Source of the DNA: Drosophila pseudoobscura | Lineage: Eukaryota > Arthropoda > Insecta > Diptera > Drosophilidae | Reading direction: 5' to 3' | DNA: 64,000 bases | NCBI RefSeq assembly: GCF_009870125.1 | Contig: NC_046681.1 | Coordinates: forward strand, 30,642,868 to 30,706,867 | Part shown: piece after piece, positions 28,457-38,854 of the stretch | Layout of the letters: each line of letters begins with the position of its first letter | How positions within the stretch are numbered: position 1 is the stretch's first letter | Made by a program: the position numbers and the translations under genes | The notes under the pieces: generated by a model | Told to the model about the DNA's origin: nothing | Seen by the model: the letters and a program-made list of their open reading frames with translations, nothing else | The model's database searches: none

Positions 28457-30303
28457 CGATGTAATTAGATGCGCGTGCACGCCTACGATGCGCACACTCG
28501 CCCGCCAGCTTTGCTACTGGCGGAGTTTATTTTCAGCTTTTCTTATTACCTTTACATCGGCAATTTACATTTAAGCTTAACTTACAACAATGATGTTCTT
28601 TTGAATTTTTGCGGGCAATTGACATTAACATTACATTAACATTAACATCTACAGACATGTTTACATTCTATCAGTCTTACAGTCTGGTAGCCCTATTTTG
28701 ACATTCGCAATTATTGACGTACATTTACATATACAAACAGGTGGTCACAAAGAGATGAGTATTTGGACAAAATTGCAACATTAATGACATTTATAGACAA
28801 ATTTAATTCTATTTATTTTCTATTTCAGGTACTGGAGGATCATCGTCGTCGTCTGGAGCAGTGTGGATGGCACAGGGCGCAACCGTACGGCGCTGGATGA
28901 GCGCGTGTATGTGATGCTGCAGATCACGAATCTGCGGCATCAGAATTGGCAGAGGCAGGATCCAGGAGTTGGCGTGAATGGAGATGGAGTTTGATGAGCG
29001 ACTCTGGTCCGGCCGCCCACGTTGCCTCTACCTGGAGAACTGGGGATTGACACTGGTCCGGCCAATCGGGGTACGTTGGCCAGTGGAAATGGCCGCAGTG
29101 GAGATGGCCGCAAATGAGTGCAGATTGGCTGCATCCAAGTGGCTCTGGTCCGGCCACCCAGGATGCACTGTCGATGTAGATGGAGATGGAGATGGCGCGC
29201 TGGCCATTGTCGACTGAATTGGCTGGCCTCGTCGTTGGATTGCTGCTGCTGCTGTTTTGTGATGAAGGCATGACGTCACGGCCATCGGTTGACGGCAGCG
29301 TTGTCGGAGGGGTGTCCAAATTAGGCCCAACTTGCAACAAAATGTTGCGGTTGGTGGCGAGGCAGGTACTGGAGAGGCTGATCTGTGAGTGTATTGACAG
29401 GTAAGTGTGATTAGTAAAAGTATTGGCTATTTTGTGTTGATGCGTGAATTGATGTTTTTTCTTCTTTTTAGCGGCAGCCTGGATGTTGATGACGACGGCG
29501 ATAGGGCCTTCAATTTCGCCCATTTGGCAAGAATTGGATGGCGAAATTGGTGTGGCAACTGCTGGAGAGGCAGCTCTATCGGAGGCGTGGCAGGTACGTA
29601 TGTTTTGTGTATGTTTGGACCATTTTGTGTTGATGTGTGTATTGACGTCATTTTGGTTTGTTTACAGTGGCTGCTCTGGACCTGTGCGGTGGATTGTCAG
29701 GAGCGTCGTCAATAAATCCCAAAATGTCGTCCAATTGGCATCAGATGTGTGGTGTTGATGACGAGGCAGCTGCTGGAGGGGCAGATCTGTCGGAGGCGTG
29801 GCAGGTACGTGTGATTATTTTGAGTTTTGTCCATATTTTGTTGGTATGCGAATTGACGTCATTTTGTGTTATTTCAGTGGCTGCTCTGGACCTGTGCGGT
29901 GGATTGTCAGGAGCGTCGTCAATAAATCCTTAAATGTCGTCCAATTGGCATCAGATGTGTGGTGTTGATGACGGGGCAGCTGCTGGAGGGGCAGATCTGT
30001 CGGAGGCGTGGCAGGTACGTGTGATTATTTTGAGTTTTGTCCATATTTTGTTGGTATGCGAATTGACGTCATTTTTGGTTTGTTTCAGTGGCTGCTCTGG
30101 ACCTGTGCGGTGGATTGTCAGGAGCGTCGTCAATGAATTCCAGGAATGTCGTCAAATTAGCAGCAAAAGTTTGGTCTATTTGTCGTGGCATCTGCTGGTG
30201 GGGCAGCTCTGTCGATGGCGTGGCAGGTGAGTACGTATTGGTTATGTGAGTTAATGATTTCCATCTATTTTAGTGGCTGCCTCAGGACCGACTTTTGGGC
30301 TCA
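28457..30303 (-). other. 3' UTR of family III copy G with antisense exon array
   Basis: Plus-strand exon-like blocks begin at 29472, 29668, 29879 and 30090, separated by GT...AG intervals of about 74 nt. TGACGTCA occurs at 29643, 29854 and 30064. A sense frame of 199 codons (28924-29523) is a longer version of the 138-codon frame of E and F; I do not consider it a supported gene. Confidence 0.75.
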
Positions 30304-33300
30304 TCAGAAGTAGTCAGAGTAGTAGCTATCGTAGTCGTCTAGGATATCCGCTATCTCGTCGTCAACTGAATCGTCGTCCGTCCACTGGTCGTCGCCATCG
30401 TCGCTGAGTGCTTCGCAGTCCATATCAGAGTCCTCCGATACGGCTGCGGCGTCAGGTTGTGTATTGGCGGCGGGCCTTGTAGGTGTTGGTGCTGCTTCTG
30501 GTGCTGCTGCTGGAGTCTGTGTTGGAGGATTGGCCGCTGATGAGCCACTGCCCTTTGCCTCCGTCAGGCTTGCAATTAATGTGGTAAGTTCTTGAAGTCG
30601 TTTCTCCAAGTTTTCTATTTTAACTGCATACTCTTTTAGGAGTCCCACACACTTGCCATCGCATTGGACGGCTGGCTGCTGCTGATGCTGGGGATTTCTC
30701 GGCGTCTGGAAACGGTTTGGAGTTGGTTGCACCCGTTGATCGCGCTGGCATTGGCGCCCCTTGGCCTGTGGCTGGGAATGATGGCCGCGATGCTGGTGCT
30801 GCTGCTGGTGCTGCCGACCCAAATTGTGTCCGCGCTGCTGCTGTTTTTGTTTATGTTGCTGCTGCTGCACTTCCCTTAGCTTTTCCTGGAACTTGGCCAA
30901 ATGATTTTCAGCCGGATTGGCTTGCGCACCTCGGCTATACAATGGCCTGCGGGTGGTGGGCGTTGCTGCTGCTGCTGCAGCTGGTGTTGGTGCTGCTGGT
31001 TTGGCCGCCTGTCTGCCGCTTGACTGCTGCTGTTGCTGTTGATGTTGTGGCCGCTTCTTTTGTGATGGCTGCTGCTGCTTGGGGGCGGGGATATGAGGCT
31101 GCTGTTGATGGGAAGGGCGACGACTGCTGTTCGGCTGTTGCCGTTCTGCCGCGCGTGGCTGCTGCTGCTGCTCAGCATTCCCAGACCGTAACACCCTGCT
31201 GTAGGAAGGCCTGCCCTTGTCTCTAGTGCCTGTGTTTGCTGTCTGCTGTTGTTGCTGGGATTGGGATTGGCGACTCGGCTGCTGAGTTTGTGGGCGTTGT
31301 TGGTCAGTTGGCTGCTGTGGCTGCTGGCGTTGCTGTTGATACTGCTGCCGCTGCTGCTCAGCGATGAGCCTGTTTGCCCTTAGATGGCTGCGAGCCTTTT
31401 TGTAGGCGGGACAACCCTTGTAGCAGCTCACGTGCTTGCCGCTACAGTTGGCGCATTTGGGATCCTCCTGCCTGGGTTTCCTGCATGCTGTTGTGGGGTG
31501 ATCTCCTGCGCATTTCATACACTTGTATGGCCGCCTGCAATAGTTCTTAGTATGCCCAAACTCCTGGCACCGATGGCACTGCGCTGGGTCGCGTGGCTTG
31601 GTTTGTCTCACTATGGAGACGCATTGATTGGCCAGTTGTTTAACGTCGAGTATTGCCTCGTGGCCGCCATCCGCCTTGGGCTGGATTTCGACCTCAAAAA
31701 TATTCAGAGGCCTCCCATTAAAGCGGTGTTTTAATCCTCGGATAAACCTGGCAGTGTATCCGAGTCGTTCCAGCTCCTCAGAGATCCAGCTGCTGGGCGT
31801 GGTGTGGTGTAAGTGCCGCACTATTACACGATAGCCCCTTTCGCTGCGCGGCTGGTGTGTGTGCAGTTGGGTGCTGTCTTCAGCAAGGGCGTTCTGTATG
31901 GCGTTGTAGGTTGTCATGTCGCTGCAGTGGACTCTGAGTCCACTGTTGGTCATCGATTTCGTTGTGAATTTCCCCACGTTCGGATTTAGTGTCAATTTAT
32001 TAATTAGTGGTACAATTGCAGGCACCAGGGGCAGGAAGATTGTAGGGACCTTGGTGCTGCGTAATGGCGATTGGACAGGCGGTAAATTTATATTGATTGC
32101 TGGTTGATGTTGTGTCTGATGGTTGTCCGTCTCCATCTGTTGGCTTTCAGCCTCTATCCTTTGCGGCTCCCTATGTTGGACCTCACTTGGTGGGACCGGA
32201 ACCTCAGTATTTGGCGGTGTGCTTGTTTGGCCAGCATCTGACTCCATCTGCCGAGTCTCATGATGCAGCCTTTTCGCGAATTGGCTCTTGAACATGGGCG
32301 TGTCCAGAGTGAGGCAGGTGAAGTCATCGTCCTCTGTATCCGTTTCGATCGCCGCGCATCTTCTTTTGAGCGGCGAGCGAAACGAATTTGTTGTCAGGTT
32401 GGTCTTTGTTATAGGGGTAATGAGCAGGGGCGAGGGCATTTCATTGTCCAATAGCGGGGGAACGCTATTTAGCCATTCCTTTACCAGCTGTGTTCTGGTA
32501 TTAGGCCTTGTCTGTATATTTTGTTCGTCTGCCTGAATCAGGGTAGGCAGCAAGCATTTTCTGCTTCTGCTAGTATTTGTGCTTTCAGCTGTCGTCAAAC
32601 GTTGTTGTTGTTTCTGGTCATTGTTTTTGGCATAAGTCAATGTGTTTGTTTTTGTTATGTTATTGGCGTAGGTCAGGCTAGCTTCGTTTGGTTTGCTGTT
32701 CTTGTGTGTGTTTGTGTTTTGGTTGGGCGGGAGAGAGCAAGCATCTCTCTTTTTGTCATATGTGTGTGGGTGCATGTTTGGCGGCAAACGCTTTGGGGCT
32801 TGATGAGACGCGCCTCCGTTTTGATTTTGCGCCAAGGGTTCGGACGCTGAGAGAGCGCAAGCGTCGCTCTCTAAGATGCTTGTGTGAGTTGATTGCTTGT
32901 TATTGTTTTCGCCAATGCTTTGGCGCGAAAACATATGGGCATAGCATTTGTTCTTGTTTTCTTTATGTGCACTTAAATGCTCTTTTGTTAGTGCGAAAGC
33001 GCCGCTATTTTTGGGACCCGTTGCACTTTCGCTGGGGGCAATTTTTGTCTGCGTGTTTGTACGTGTCTTTGATGGCGGTTTTTCTTGTAAGTTGGCGTCT
33101 GTTTTTGGTGGGATTGGCGGGAATTTTTTAACGTATAAACTCCTGTCCACGAATCGACGCTCGAACTCTAGCACCGTAGCTCCCAAGGAGCTCACAGTAC
33201 TCTCTGGCGAGTCCGTCTCCAACTCAGCCAGATCCGCATCCCCCTCTGAGTCGAACATTGGTTCAAGGGAAGCATTTGCGGAGGAGTTCCCTCCCAGGGG

Positions 33301-33429
33301 CCTGGTCGATATGTCAGTAGCATTTATTTGTGTATCGCACTCACCACCCGCTTCGGCTCTTGCCGAGTTGTCCATAGCATCCATAACATTCGTATTGTTG
33401 GTCGTCAGGTTTGGAGCAAGTGCGTCCAT
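30304..33429 (-). CDS. gag: Gag-like protein, family III copy G (1041 aa)
   Basis: Intact HeT-A-type Gag, domains as in copy E. It differs from the other copies in a short block after HREPQR: IEAESQQMETDN replaces the EESERNISRNIS found in E, F and H, while both sides align closely. Localised exchange with a diverged relative is the simplest explanation. Small Gln/Ala tract differences occur in the C-terminal third. Confidence 0.95.
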   Translation of the reverse strand: MDALAPNLTTNNTNVMDAMDNSARAEAGGECDTQINATDISTRPLGGNSSANASLEPMFDSEGDADLAELETDSPESTVSSLGATVLEFERRFVDRSLYVKKFPPIPPKTDANLQEKPPSKTRTNTQTKIAPSESATGPKNSGAFALTKEHLSAHKENKNKCYAHMFSRQSIGENNNKQSTHTSILESDACALSASEPLAQNQNGGASHQAPKRLPPNMHPHTYDKKRDACSLPPNQNTNTHKNSKPNEASLTYANNITKTNTLTYAKNNDQKQQQRLTTAESTNTSRSRKCLLPTLIQADEQNIQTRPNTRTQLVKEWLNSVPPLLDNEMPSPLLITPITKTNLTTNSFRSPLKRRCAAIETDTEDDDFTCLTLDTPMFKSQFAKRLHHETRQMESDAGQTSTPPNTEVPVPPSEVQHREPQRIEAESQQMETDNHQTQHQPAININLPPVQSPLRSTKVPTIFLPLVPAIVPLINKLTLNPNVGKFTTKSMTNSGLRVHCSDMTTYNAIQNALAEDSTQLHTHQPRSERGYRVIVRHLHHTTPSSWISEELERLGYTARFIRGLKHRFNGRPLNIFEVEIQPKADGGHEAILDVKQLANQCVSIVRQTKPRDPAQCHRCQEFGHTKNYCRRPYKCMKCAGDHPTTACRKPRQEDPKCANCSGKHVSCYKGCPAYKKARSHLRANRLIAEQQRQQYQQQRQQPQQPTDQQRPQTQQPSRQSQSQQQQQTANTGTRDKGRPSYSRVLRSGNAEQQQQPRAAERQQPNSSRRPSHQQQPHIPAPKQQQPSQKKRPQHQQQQQQSSGRQAAKPAAPTPAAAAAATPTTRRPLYSRGAQANPAENHLAKFQEKLREVQQQQHKQKQQQRGHNLGRQHQQQHQHRGHHSQPQAKGRQCQRDQRVQPTPNRFQTPRNPQHQQQPAVQCDGKCVGLLKEYAVKIENLEKRLQELTTLIASLTEAKGSGSSAANPPTQTPAAAPEAAPTPTRPAANTQPDAAAVSEDSDMDCEALSDDGDDQWTDDDSVDDEIADILDDYDSYYSDYF

Positions 33430-33649
33430 TTGGTGGTGGCCTGGTCAGGTAATCAGTAGCTTGCTTTTTCTTCCTCTTTCCTCAGTTGGGTTTATTGGCT
33501 TCACTATTACGGCACGGTTACAGATGATTATATTGCATTATTTGCAATTATTTGGCGCATATTGTTTATTTCCCGGTTTAAACATGTATTTTAATACATT
33601 TAAAGTTCCACAAAAAACAACAAAACACAAGTCACTTTTTTTTTTTTTT

Positions 33650-35496
33650 CGATGTAATTAGATGCGCGTGCACGCCTACGATGCGCACACTCGCCCGCCA
33701 GCTTTGCTACTGGCGGAGTTTATTTTCAGCTTTTCTTATTACCTTTACATCGGCAATTTACATTTAAGCTTAACTTACAACAATGATGTTCTTTTGAATT
33801 TTTGCGGGCAATTGACATTAACATTACATTAACATTAACATCTACAGACATGTTTACATTCTATCAGTCTTACAGTCTGGTAGCCCTATTTTGACATTCG
33901 CAATTATTGACGTACATTTACATATACAAACAGGTGGTCACAAAGAGATGAGTATTTGGACAAAATTGCAACATTAATGACATTTATAGACAAATTTAAT
34001 TCTATTTATTTTCTATTTCAGGTACTGGAGGATCATCGTCGTCGTCTGGAGCAGTGTGGATGGCACAGGGCGCAACCGTACGGCGCTGGATGAGCGCGTG
34101 TATGTGATGCTGCAGATCACGAATCTGCGGCATCAGAATTGGCAGAGGCAGGATCCAGGAGTTGGCGTGAATGGAGATGGAGTTTGATGAGCGACTCTGG
34201 TCCGGCCGCCCACGTTGCCTCTACCTGGAGAACTGGGGATTGACACTGGTCCGGCCAATCGGGGTACGTTGGCCAGTGGAAATGGCCGCAGTGGAGATGG
34301 CCGCAAATGAGTGCAGATTGGCTGCATCCAAGTGGCTCTGGTCCGGCCACCCAGGATGCACTGTCGATGTAGATGGAGATGGAGATGGCGCGCTGGCCAT
34401 TGTCGACTGAATTGGCTGGCCTCGTCGTTGGATTGCTGCTGCTGCTGTTTTGTGATGAAGGCATGACGTCACGGCCATCGGTTGACGGCAGCGTTGTCGG
34501 AGGGGTGTCCAAATTAGGCCCAACTTGCAACAAAATGTTGCGGTTGGTGGCGAGGCAGGTACTGGAGAGGCTGATCTGTGAGTGTATTGACAGGTAAGTG
34601 TGATTAGTAAAAGTATTGGCTATTTTGTGTTGATGCGTGAATTGATGTTTTTTCTTCTTTTTAGCGGCAGCCTGGATGTTGATGACGACGGCGATAGGGC
34701 CTTCAATTTCGCCCATTTGGCAAGAATTGGATGGCGAAATTGGTGTGGCAACTGCTGGAGAGGCAGCTCTATCGGAGGCGTGGCAGGTACGTATGTTTTG
34801 TGTATGTTTGGACCATTTTGTGTTGATGTGTGTATTGACGTCATTTTGGTTTGTTTACAGTGGCTGCTCTGGACCTGTGCGGTGGATTGTCAGGAGCGTC
34901 GTCAATAAATCCCAAAATGTCGTCCAATTGGCATCAGATGTGTGGTGTTGATGACGAGGCAGCTGCTGGAGGGGCAGATCTGTCGGAGGCGTGGCAGGTA
35001 CGTGTGATTATTTTGAGTTTTGTCCATATTTTGTTGGTATGCGAATTGACGTCATTTTGTGTTATTTCAGTGGCTGCTCTGGACCTGTGCGGTGGATTGT
35101 CAGGAGCGTCGTCAATAAATCCTTAAATGTCGTCCAATTGGCATCAGATGTGTGGTGTTGATGACGGGGCAGCTGCTGGAGGGGCAGATCTGTCGGAGGC
35201 GTGGCAGGTACGTGTGATTATTTTGAGTTTTGTCCATATTTTGTTGGTATGCGAATTGACGTCATTTTTGGTTTGTTTCAGTGGCTGCTCTGGACCTGTG
35301 CGGTGGATTGTCAGGAGCGTCGTCAATGAATTCCAGGGATGTCGTCAAATTAGCAGCAAAAGTTTGGTCTATTTGTCGTGGCATCTGCTGGTGGGGCAGC
35401 TCTGTCGATGGCGTGGCAGGTGAGTACGTATTGGTTATGTGAGTTAATGATTTCCATCTATTTTAGTGGCTGCCTCAGGACCGACTTTTGGGCTCA
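33650..35496 (-). other. 3' UTR of family III copy H with antisense exon array
   Basis: Same arrangement as copy G (exon-like blocks at about 34665, 34861, 35072 and 35281). The CTGGTCCGG motifs and 3'-end hairpin are present. Confidence 0.75.
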
Positions 35497-38400
35497 TCAG
35501 AAGTAGTCAGAGTAGTAGCTATCGTAGTCGTCTAGGATATCCGCTATCTCGTCGTCAACTGAATCGTCGTCCGTCCACTGGTCGTCGCCATCGTCGCTGA
35601 GTGCTTCGCAGTCCATATCAGAGTCCTCCGGTACGGCTGCGGCGTCAGGTTGTGTATTGGCGGCGGGTCTTGTAGGTGTTGGTGCTGCTGCTGGTGCTGC
35701 TGGTGGCGCTGCTGCTGGTGTCAGTGTTGGCGGATTGGCCACTGCTGAGCCACTGCCCTTTGCCTCCGTCAGGCTTGCAATTAATGTGGTAAGTTCTTGA
35801 AGTCGTTTCTCCAAGTTTTCTATTTTAACTGCATACTCTTTTAGGAGTCCCACACACTTGCCATCACATTGGATGGCTGGCTGCTGCTGATGCTGGGGAT
35901 TTCTCGGCGTCTGGAAACGGTTTGGAGTTGGCTGCACCCGTTGATCGCGCTGGCATTGGCGCCCCTTGGCCTGTGGCTGGGAATGATGGCCGCGATGCTG
36001 GTGCTGCTGCTGGTGCTGCCGACCCAAATTGTGTCCGCGCTGCTGCTGTTTTTGTTTATGTTGCTGCTGCTGCTCTTCCCTTAGCTTTTCCTGGAACTTG
36101 GCCAAATGATTTTCAGCCGGATTGGCTTGCGCACCTCGGCTATACAATGGCCTGCGGGTGGTGGGCGTTGCTGCTGCTGCTGCAGCTGGTGTTGGTGCTG
36201 CTGGTTTGGCCGCCTGTCTGCCGCTTGACTGCTGCTGTTGCTGTTGATGTTGTGGCCGCTTCTTTTGTGATGGCTGCTGCTGCTTGGGGGCGGGGATATG
36301 AGGCTGCTTTTGCTGGGAAGGACGGCGACTGCTGTTCGGCTGTTGCCGTTCTGCCGCGCGTGGCTGCTGCTGCTGCTCAGCATTCCCGGACCGCAACACC
36401 CTGCTGTAGGAAGGCCTGCCATTACCTCTGGTGCCTGTGTTTGCTGTCTGCTGTTGTTGCTGGGATTGGGATTGGTGACTCGGCTGCTGAGTTTGTGGGC
36501 GTTGTTGGTCAGTTGGCTGTTGTGGCTGCTGGCGTTGCTGTTGATACTGCTGCCGCTGCTGCTCAGCGATGAGCCTGTTTGCCCTTAGATGGCTGCGAGC
36601 CTTTTTGTAGGCGGGACAACCCTTGTAGCAGCTCACGTGCTTGCCGCTACAGTTGGCGCATTTGGGATCCTCCTGCCTGGGTTTCCTGCATGCTGTTGTG
36701 GGGTGATCTCCTGCGCATTTCATACACTTGTATGGCCGTCTGCAGTAGTTTTTGGTGTGCCCAAACTCCTGGCATCGATGGCACTGCGCTGGGTCGCGTG
36801 GCTTGGCTTGTCTCACTATGGAGACGCATTGATTGGCCAGTTGTTTAACTTCGAGTATTGCCTCGTGGCCGCCATCCGCCTTTGGCTGGATTTCGACCTC
36901 AAAAATATTCAGAGGCCTCCCATTAAAGCGGTGTTTTAATCCTCGGATAAACCTGGCAGTGTATCCGAGTCGTTCCAGCTCCTCGGAGATCCAGCTGCTG
37001 GGCGTGGTGTGGTGTAAGTGCCGCACTATTACACGATAGCCCCTTTCGCTGCGCGGCTGGTGTGTGTGCAGTTGGGTGCTGTCTTCTGCAAGGGCGTTCT
37101 GTATGGCGTTGTAGGTTGTCATGTCGCTGCAGTGGACTCTGAGTCCACTGTTGGTCATCGATTTCGTTGTGAATTTCCCCACGTTCGGATTTAGTGTCAA
37201 TTTATTAATTAGTGGTACAATTGCAGGCACCAGGGGCAGGAAGATTGTAGGGACCTTGGTGCTGCGTAATGGCGATTGGACTGGCGGTAAATTTATATTG
37301 ATTGCTGGTTGATGTTGTGTCTGATGGCTGATGTTGCGGCTGATGTTGCGTTCAGACTCCTCCCTTTGAGGCTCCCTATGTTGGACCTCACTTGGTGGGA
37401 CCGGAACCTCAGTATTTGGCGGTGTGCTTGTTTGGCCAGCATCTGACTCCATCTGCCGAGTCTCATGATGCAGCCTTTTCGCGAATTGGCTCTTGAACAT
37501 GGGCGTGTCCAGAGTGAGGCAGGTGAAATCATCGTCATCTGTATCCGTTTCGATCGCCGCGCATCTTCTTTTGAGCGGCGAGCGAAACGAATTTGTTGTC
37601 AGGTTGGTCTTTGTTATAGGGGTAATGAGCAGGGGCGAGGGCATTTCATTGTCCAATAGCGGGGGAACGCTATTTAGCCATTCCTTTACCAGCTGTGTTC
37701 TGGTATTAGGCCTTGTCTGTATATTTTGTTCGTCCGCCTGAGTCAGAGAAGGCAGCAAGCATTTTCTGCTTCTGCTAGTATTTGTGTTTTCAGCTGTCGT
37801 CAAACGTTGTTGTTGTTTCTGGTCATTGTTTTTGGCATAAGTCAATGTGTTTGTTTTTGTTATGTTATTGGCGTAGGTCAGGCTAGCTTCGTTTGGTTTG
37901 CTGTTCTTGTGTGTGTTTGTGTTTTGATTCGGCGGGAGAGAGCAAGCATCTCTCTTTTTGTCATATGTGTGTGGGTGCATGTTTGGCGGCAAACGCTTTG
38001 GGGCTTGATGAGACGCGCCTCCGTTTTGATTTTGCGCCAAGGGTTCGGACGCTGAGAGAGCGCAAGCGTCGCTCTCTAAGATGCTTGTGTGAGTTGATTG
38101 CTTGTTATTGTTTTCGCCAATGCTTTGGCGCGAAAACATATGGGCATAGCATTTGTTCTTGTTTTCTTTATGTGCACTTAAATGCTCTTTTGTTAGTGCG
38201 AAAGCGCCGCTATTTTTGGGACCCGTTGCACTTTCGCTGGGGGCAATTTTTGTCTGCGTGTTTGTACGTGTCTTTGATGGCGGTTTTTCTTGTAAGTTGG
38301 CGTCTGTTTTTGGTGGGATTGGCGGGAATTTTTTAACGTATAAACTCCTGTCCACGAATCGACGCTCGAACTCTAGCACCGTAGCTCCCAAGGAGCTCAC

Positions 38401-38634
38401 AGTACTCTCTGGCGAGTCCGTCTCCAACTCAGCCAGATCCGCATCCCCCTCTGAGTCGAACATTGGTTCAAGGGAAGCATTTGCGGAGGAGTTCCCTCCC
38501 AGGGGCCTGGTCGATATGTCAGTAGCATTTATTTGTGTATCGCACTCACCACCCGCTTCGGCTCTTGCCGAGTTGTCCATAGCATCCATAACATTCGTAT
38601 TGTTGGTCGTCAGGTTTGGAGCAAGTGCGTCCAT
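35497..38634 (-). CDS. gag: Gag-like protein, family III copy H (1045 aa)
   Basis: Intact HeT-A-type Gag, apparently identical in protein sequence to copy F and lying exactly 10,398 bp from it. All three CCHC knuckles, the Gln-rich region and the acidic tail are present. Confidence 0.95.
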   Translation of the reverse strand: MDALAPNLTTNNTNVMDAMDNSARAEAGGECDTQINATDISTRPLGGNSSANASLEPMFDSEGDADLAELETDSPESTVSSLGATVLEFERRFVDRSLYVKKFPPIPPKTDANLQEKPPSKTRTNTQTKIAPSESATGPKNSGAFALTKEHLSAHKENKNKCYAHMFSRQSIGENNNKQSTHTSILESDACALSASEPLAQNQNGGASHQAPKRLPPNMHPHTYDKKRDACSLPPNQNTNTHKNSKPNEASLTYANNITKTNTLTYAKNNDQKQQQRLTTAENTNTSRSRKCLLPSLTQADEQNIQTRPNTRTQLVKEWLNSVPPLLDNEMPSPLLITPITKTNLTTNSFRSPLKRRCAAIETDTDDDDFTCLTLDTPMFKSQFAKRLHHETRQMESDAGQTSTPPNTEVPVPPSEVQHREPQREESERNISRNISHQTQHQPAININLPPVQSPLRSTKVPTIFLPLVPAIVPLINKLTLNPNVGKFTTKSMTNSGLRVHCSDMTTYNAIQNALAEDSTQLHTHQPRSERGYRVIVRHLHHTTPSSWISEELERLGYTARFIRGLKHRFNGRPLNIFEVEIQPKADGGHEAILEVKQLANQCVSIVRQAKPRDPAQCHRCQEFGHTKNYCRRPYKCMKCAGDHPTTACRKPRQEDPKCANCSGKHVSCYKGCPAYKKARSHLRANRLIAEQQRQQYQQQRQQPQQPTDQQRPQTQQPSHQSQSQQQQQTANTGTRGNGRPSYSRVLRSGNAEQQQQPRAAERQQPNSSRRPSQQKQPHIPAPKQQQPSQKKRPQHQQQQQQSSGRQAAKPAAPTPAAAAAATPTTRRPLYSRGAQANPAENHLAKFQEKLREEQQQQHKQKQQQRGHNLGRQHQQQHQHRGHHSQPQAKGRQCQRDQRVQPTPNRFQTPRNPQHQQQPAIQCDGKCVGLLKEYAVKIENLEKRLQELTTLIASLTEAKGSGSAVANPPTLTPAAAPPAAPAAAPTPTRPAANTQPDAAAVPEDSDMDCEALSDDGDDQWTDDDSVDDEIADILDDYDSYYSDYF

Positions 38635-38854
38635 TTGGTGGTGGCCTGGTCAGGTAATCAGTAGCTTGCTTTTTCTTCCTCTTTCCTCAGTTGGGTTTAT
38701 TGGCTTCACTATTACGGCACGGTTACAGATGATTATATTGCATTATTTGCAATTATTTGGCGCATATTGTTTATTTCCCGGTTTAAACATGTATTTTAAT
38801 ACATTTAAAGTTCCACAAAAAACAACAAAACACAAGTCACTTTTTTTTTTTTTT

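Larger units (their letters stand above)
28457..33635 (-). mobile_element. Family III HeT-A-like element, full-length copy G
   Basis: Complete element; tail of 14 T at 28443-28456. The 3' UTR has the altered exon-unit arrangement (one CGGCAGCC unit, three TGGCTGCTCTGG units) shared with H and I. Gag carries a replaced segment near 32115-32165. Confidence 0.94.
33650..38840 (-). mobile_element. Family III HeT-A-like element, full-length copy H
   Basis: Complete element; tail of 14 T at 33636-33649. The tail-proximal part of its 3' UTR matches G and I, whereas from about 35170 rightwards it matches F. It is therefore a mosaic of two family III variants, or part of a duplicated segment. Confidence 0.94.

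Noticed and set aside
28924..29523. Sense 199-aa frame in the family III 3' UTR (138 aa in E and F)
   Set aside because: Present in all copies, but the copies are too similar for conservation to mean much; no domain, and its N-terminal end changes with exon-unit rearrangement.
18081..38854. Identification of the repeated ~5.2-kb units as LTR retrotransposons or satellite
   Set aside because: No LTRs; each unit has a single gag, a terminal T-tract and occasional 5' truncation, which fits non-LTR elements.
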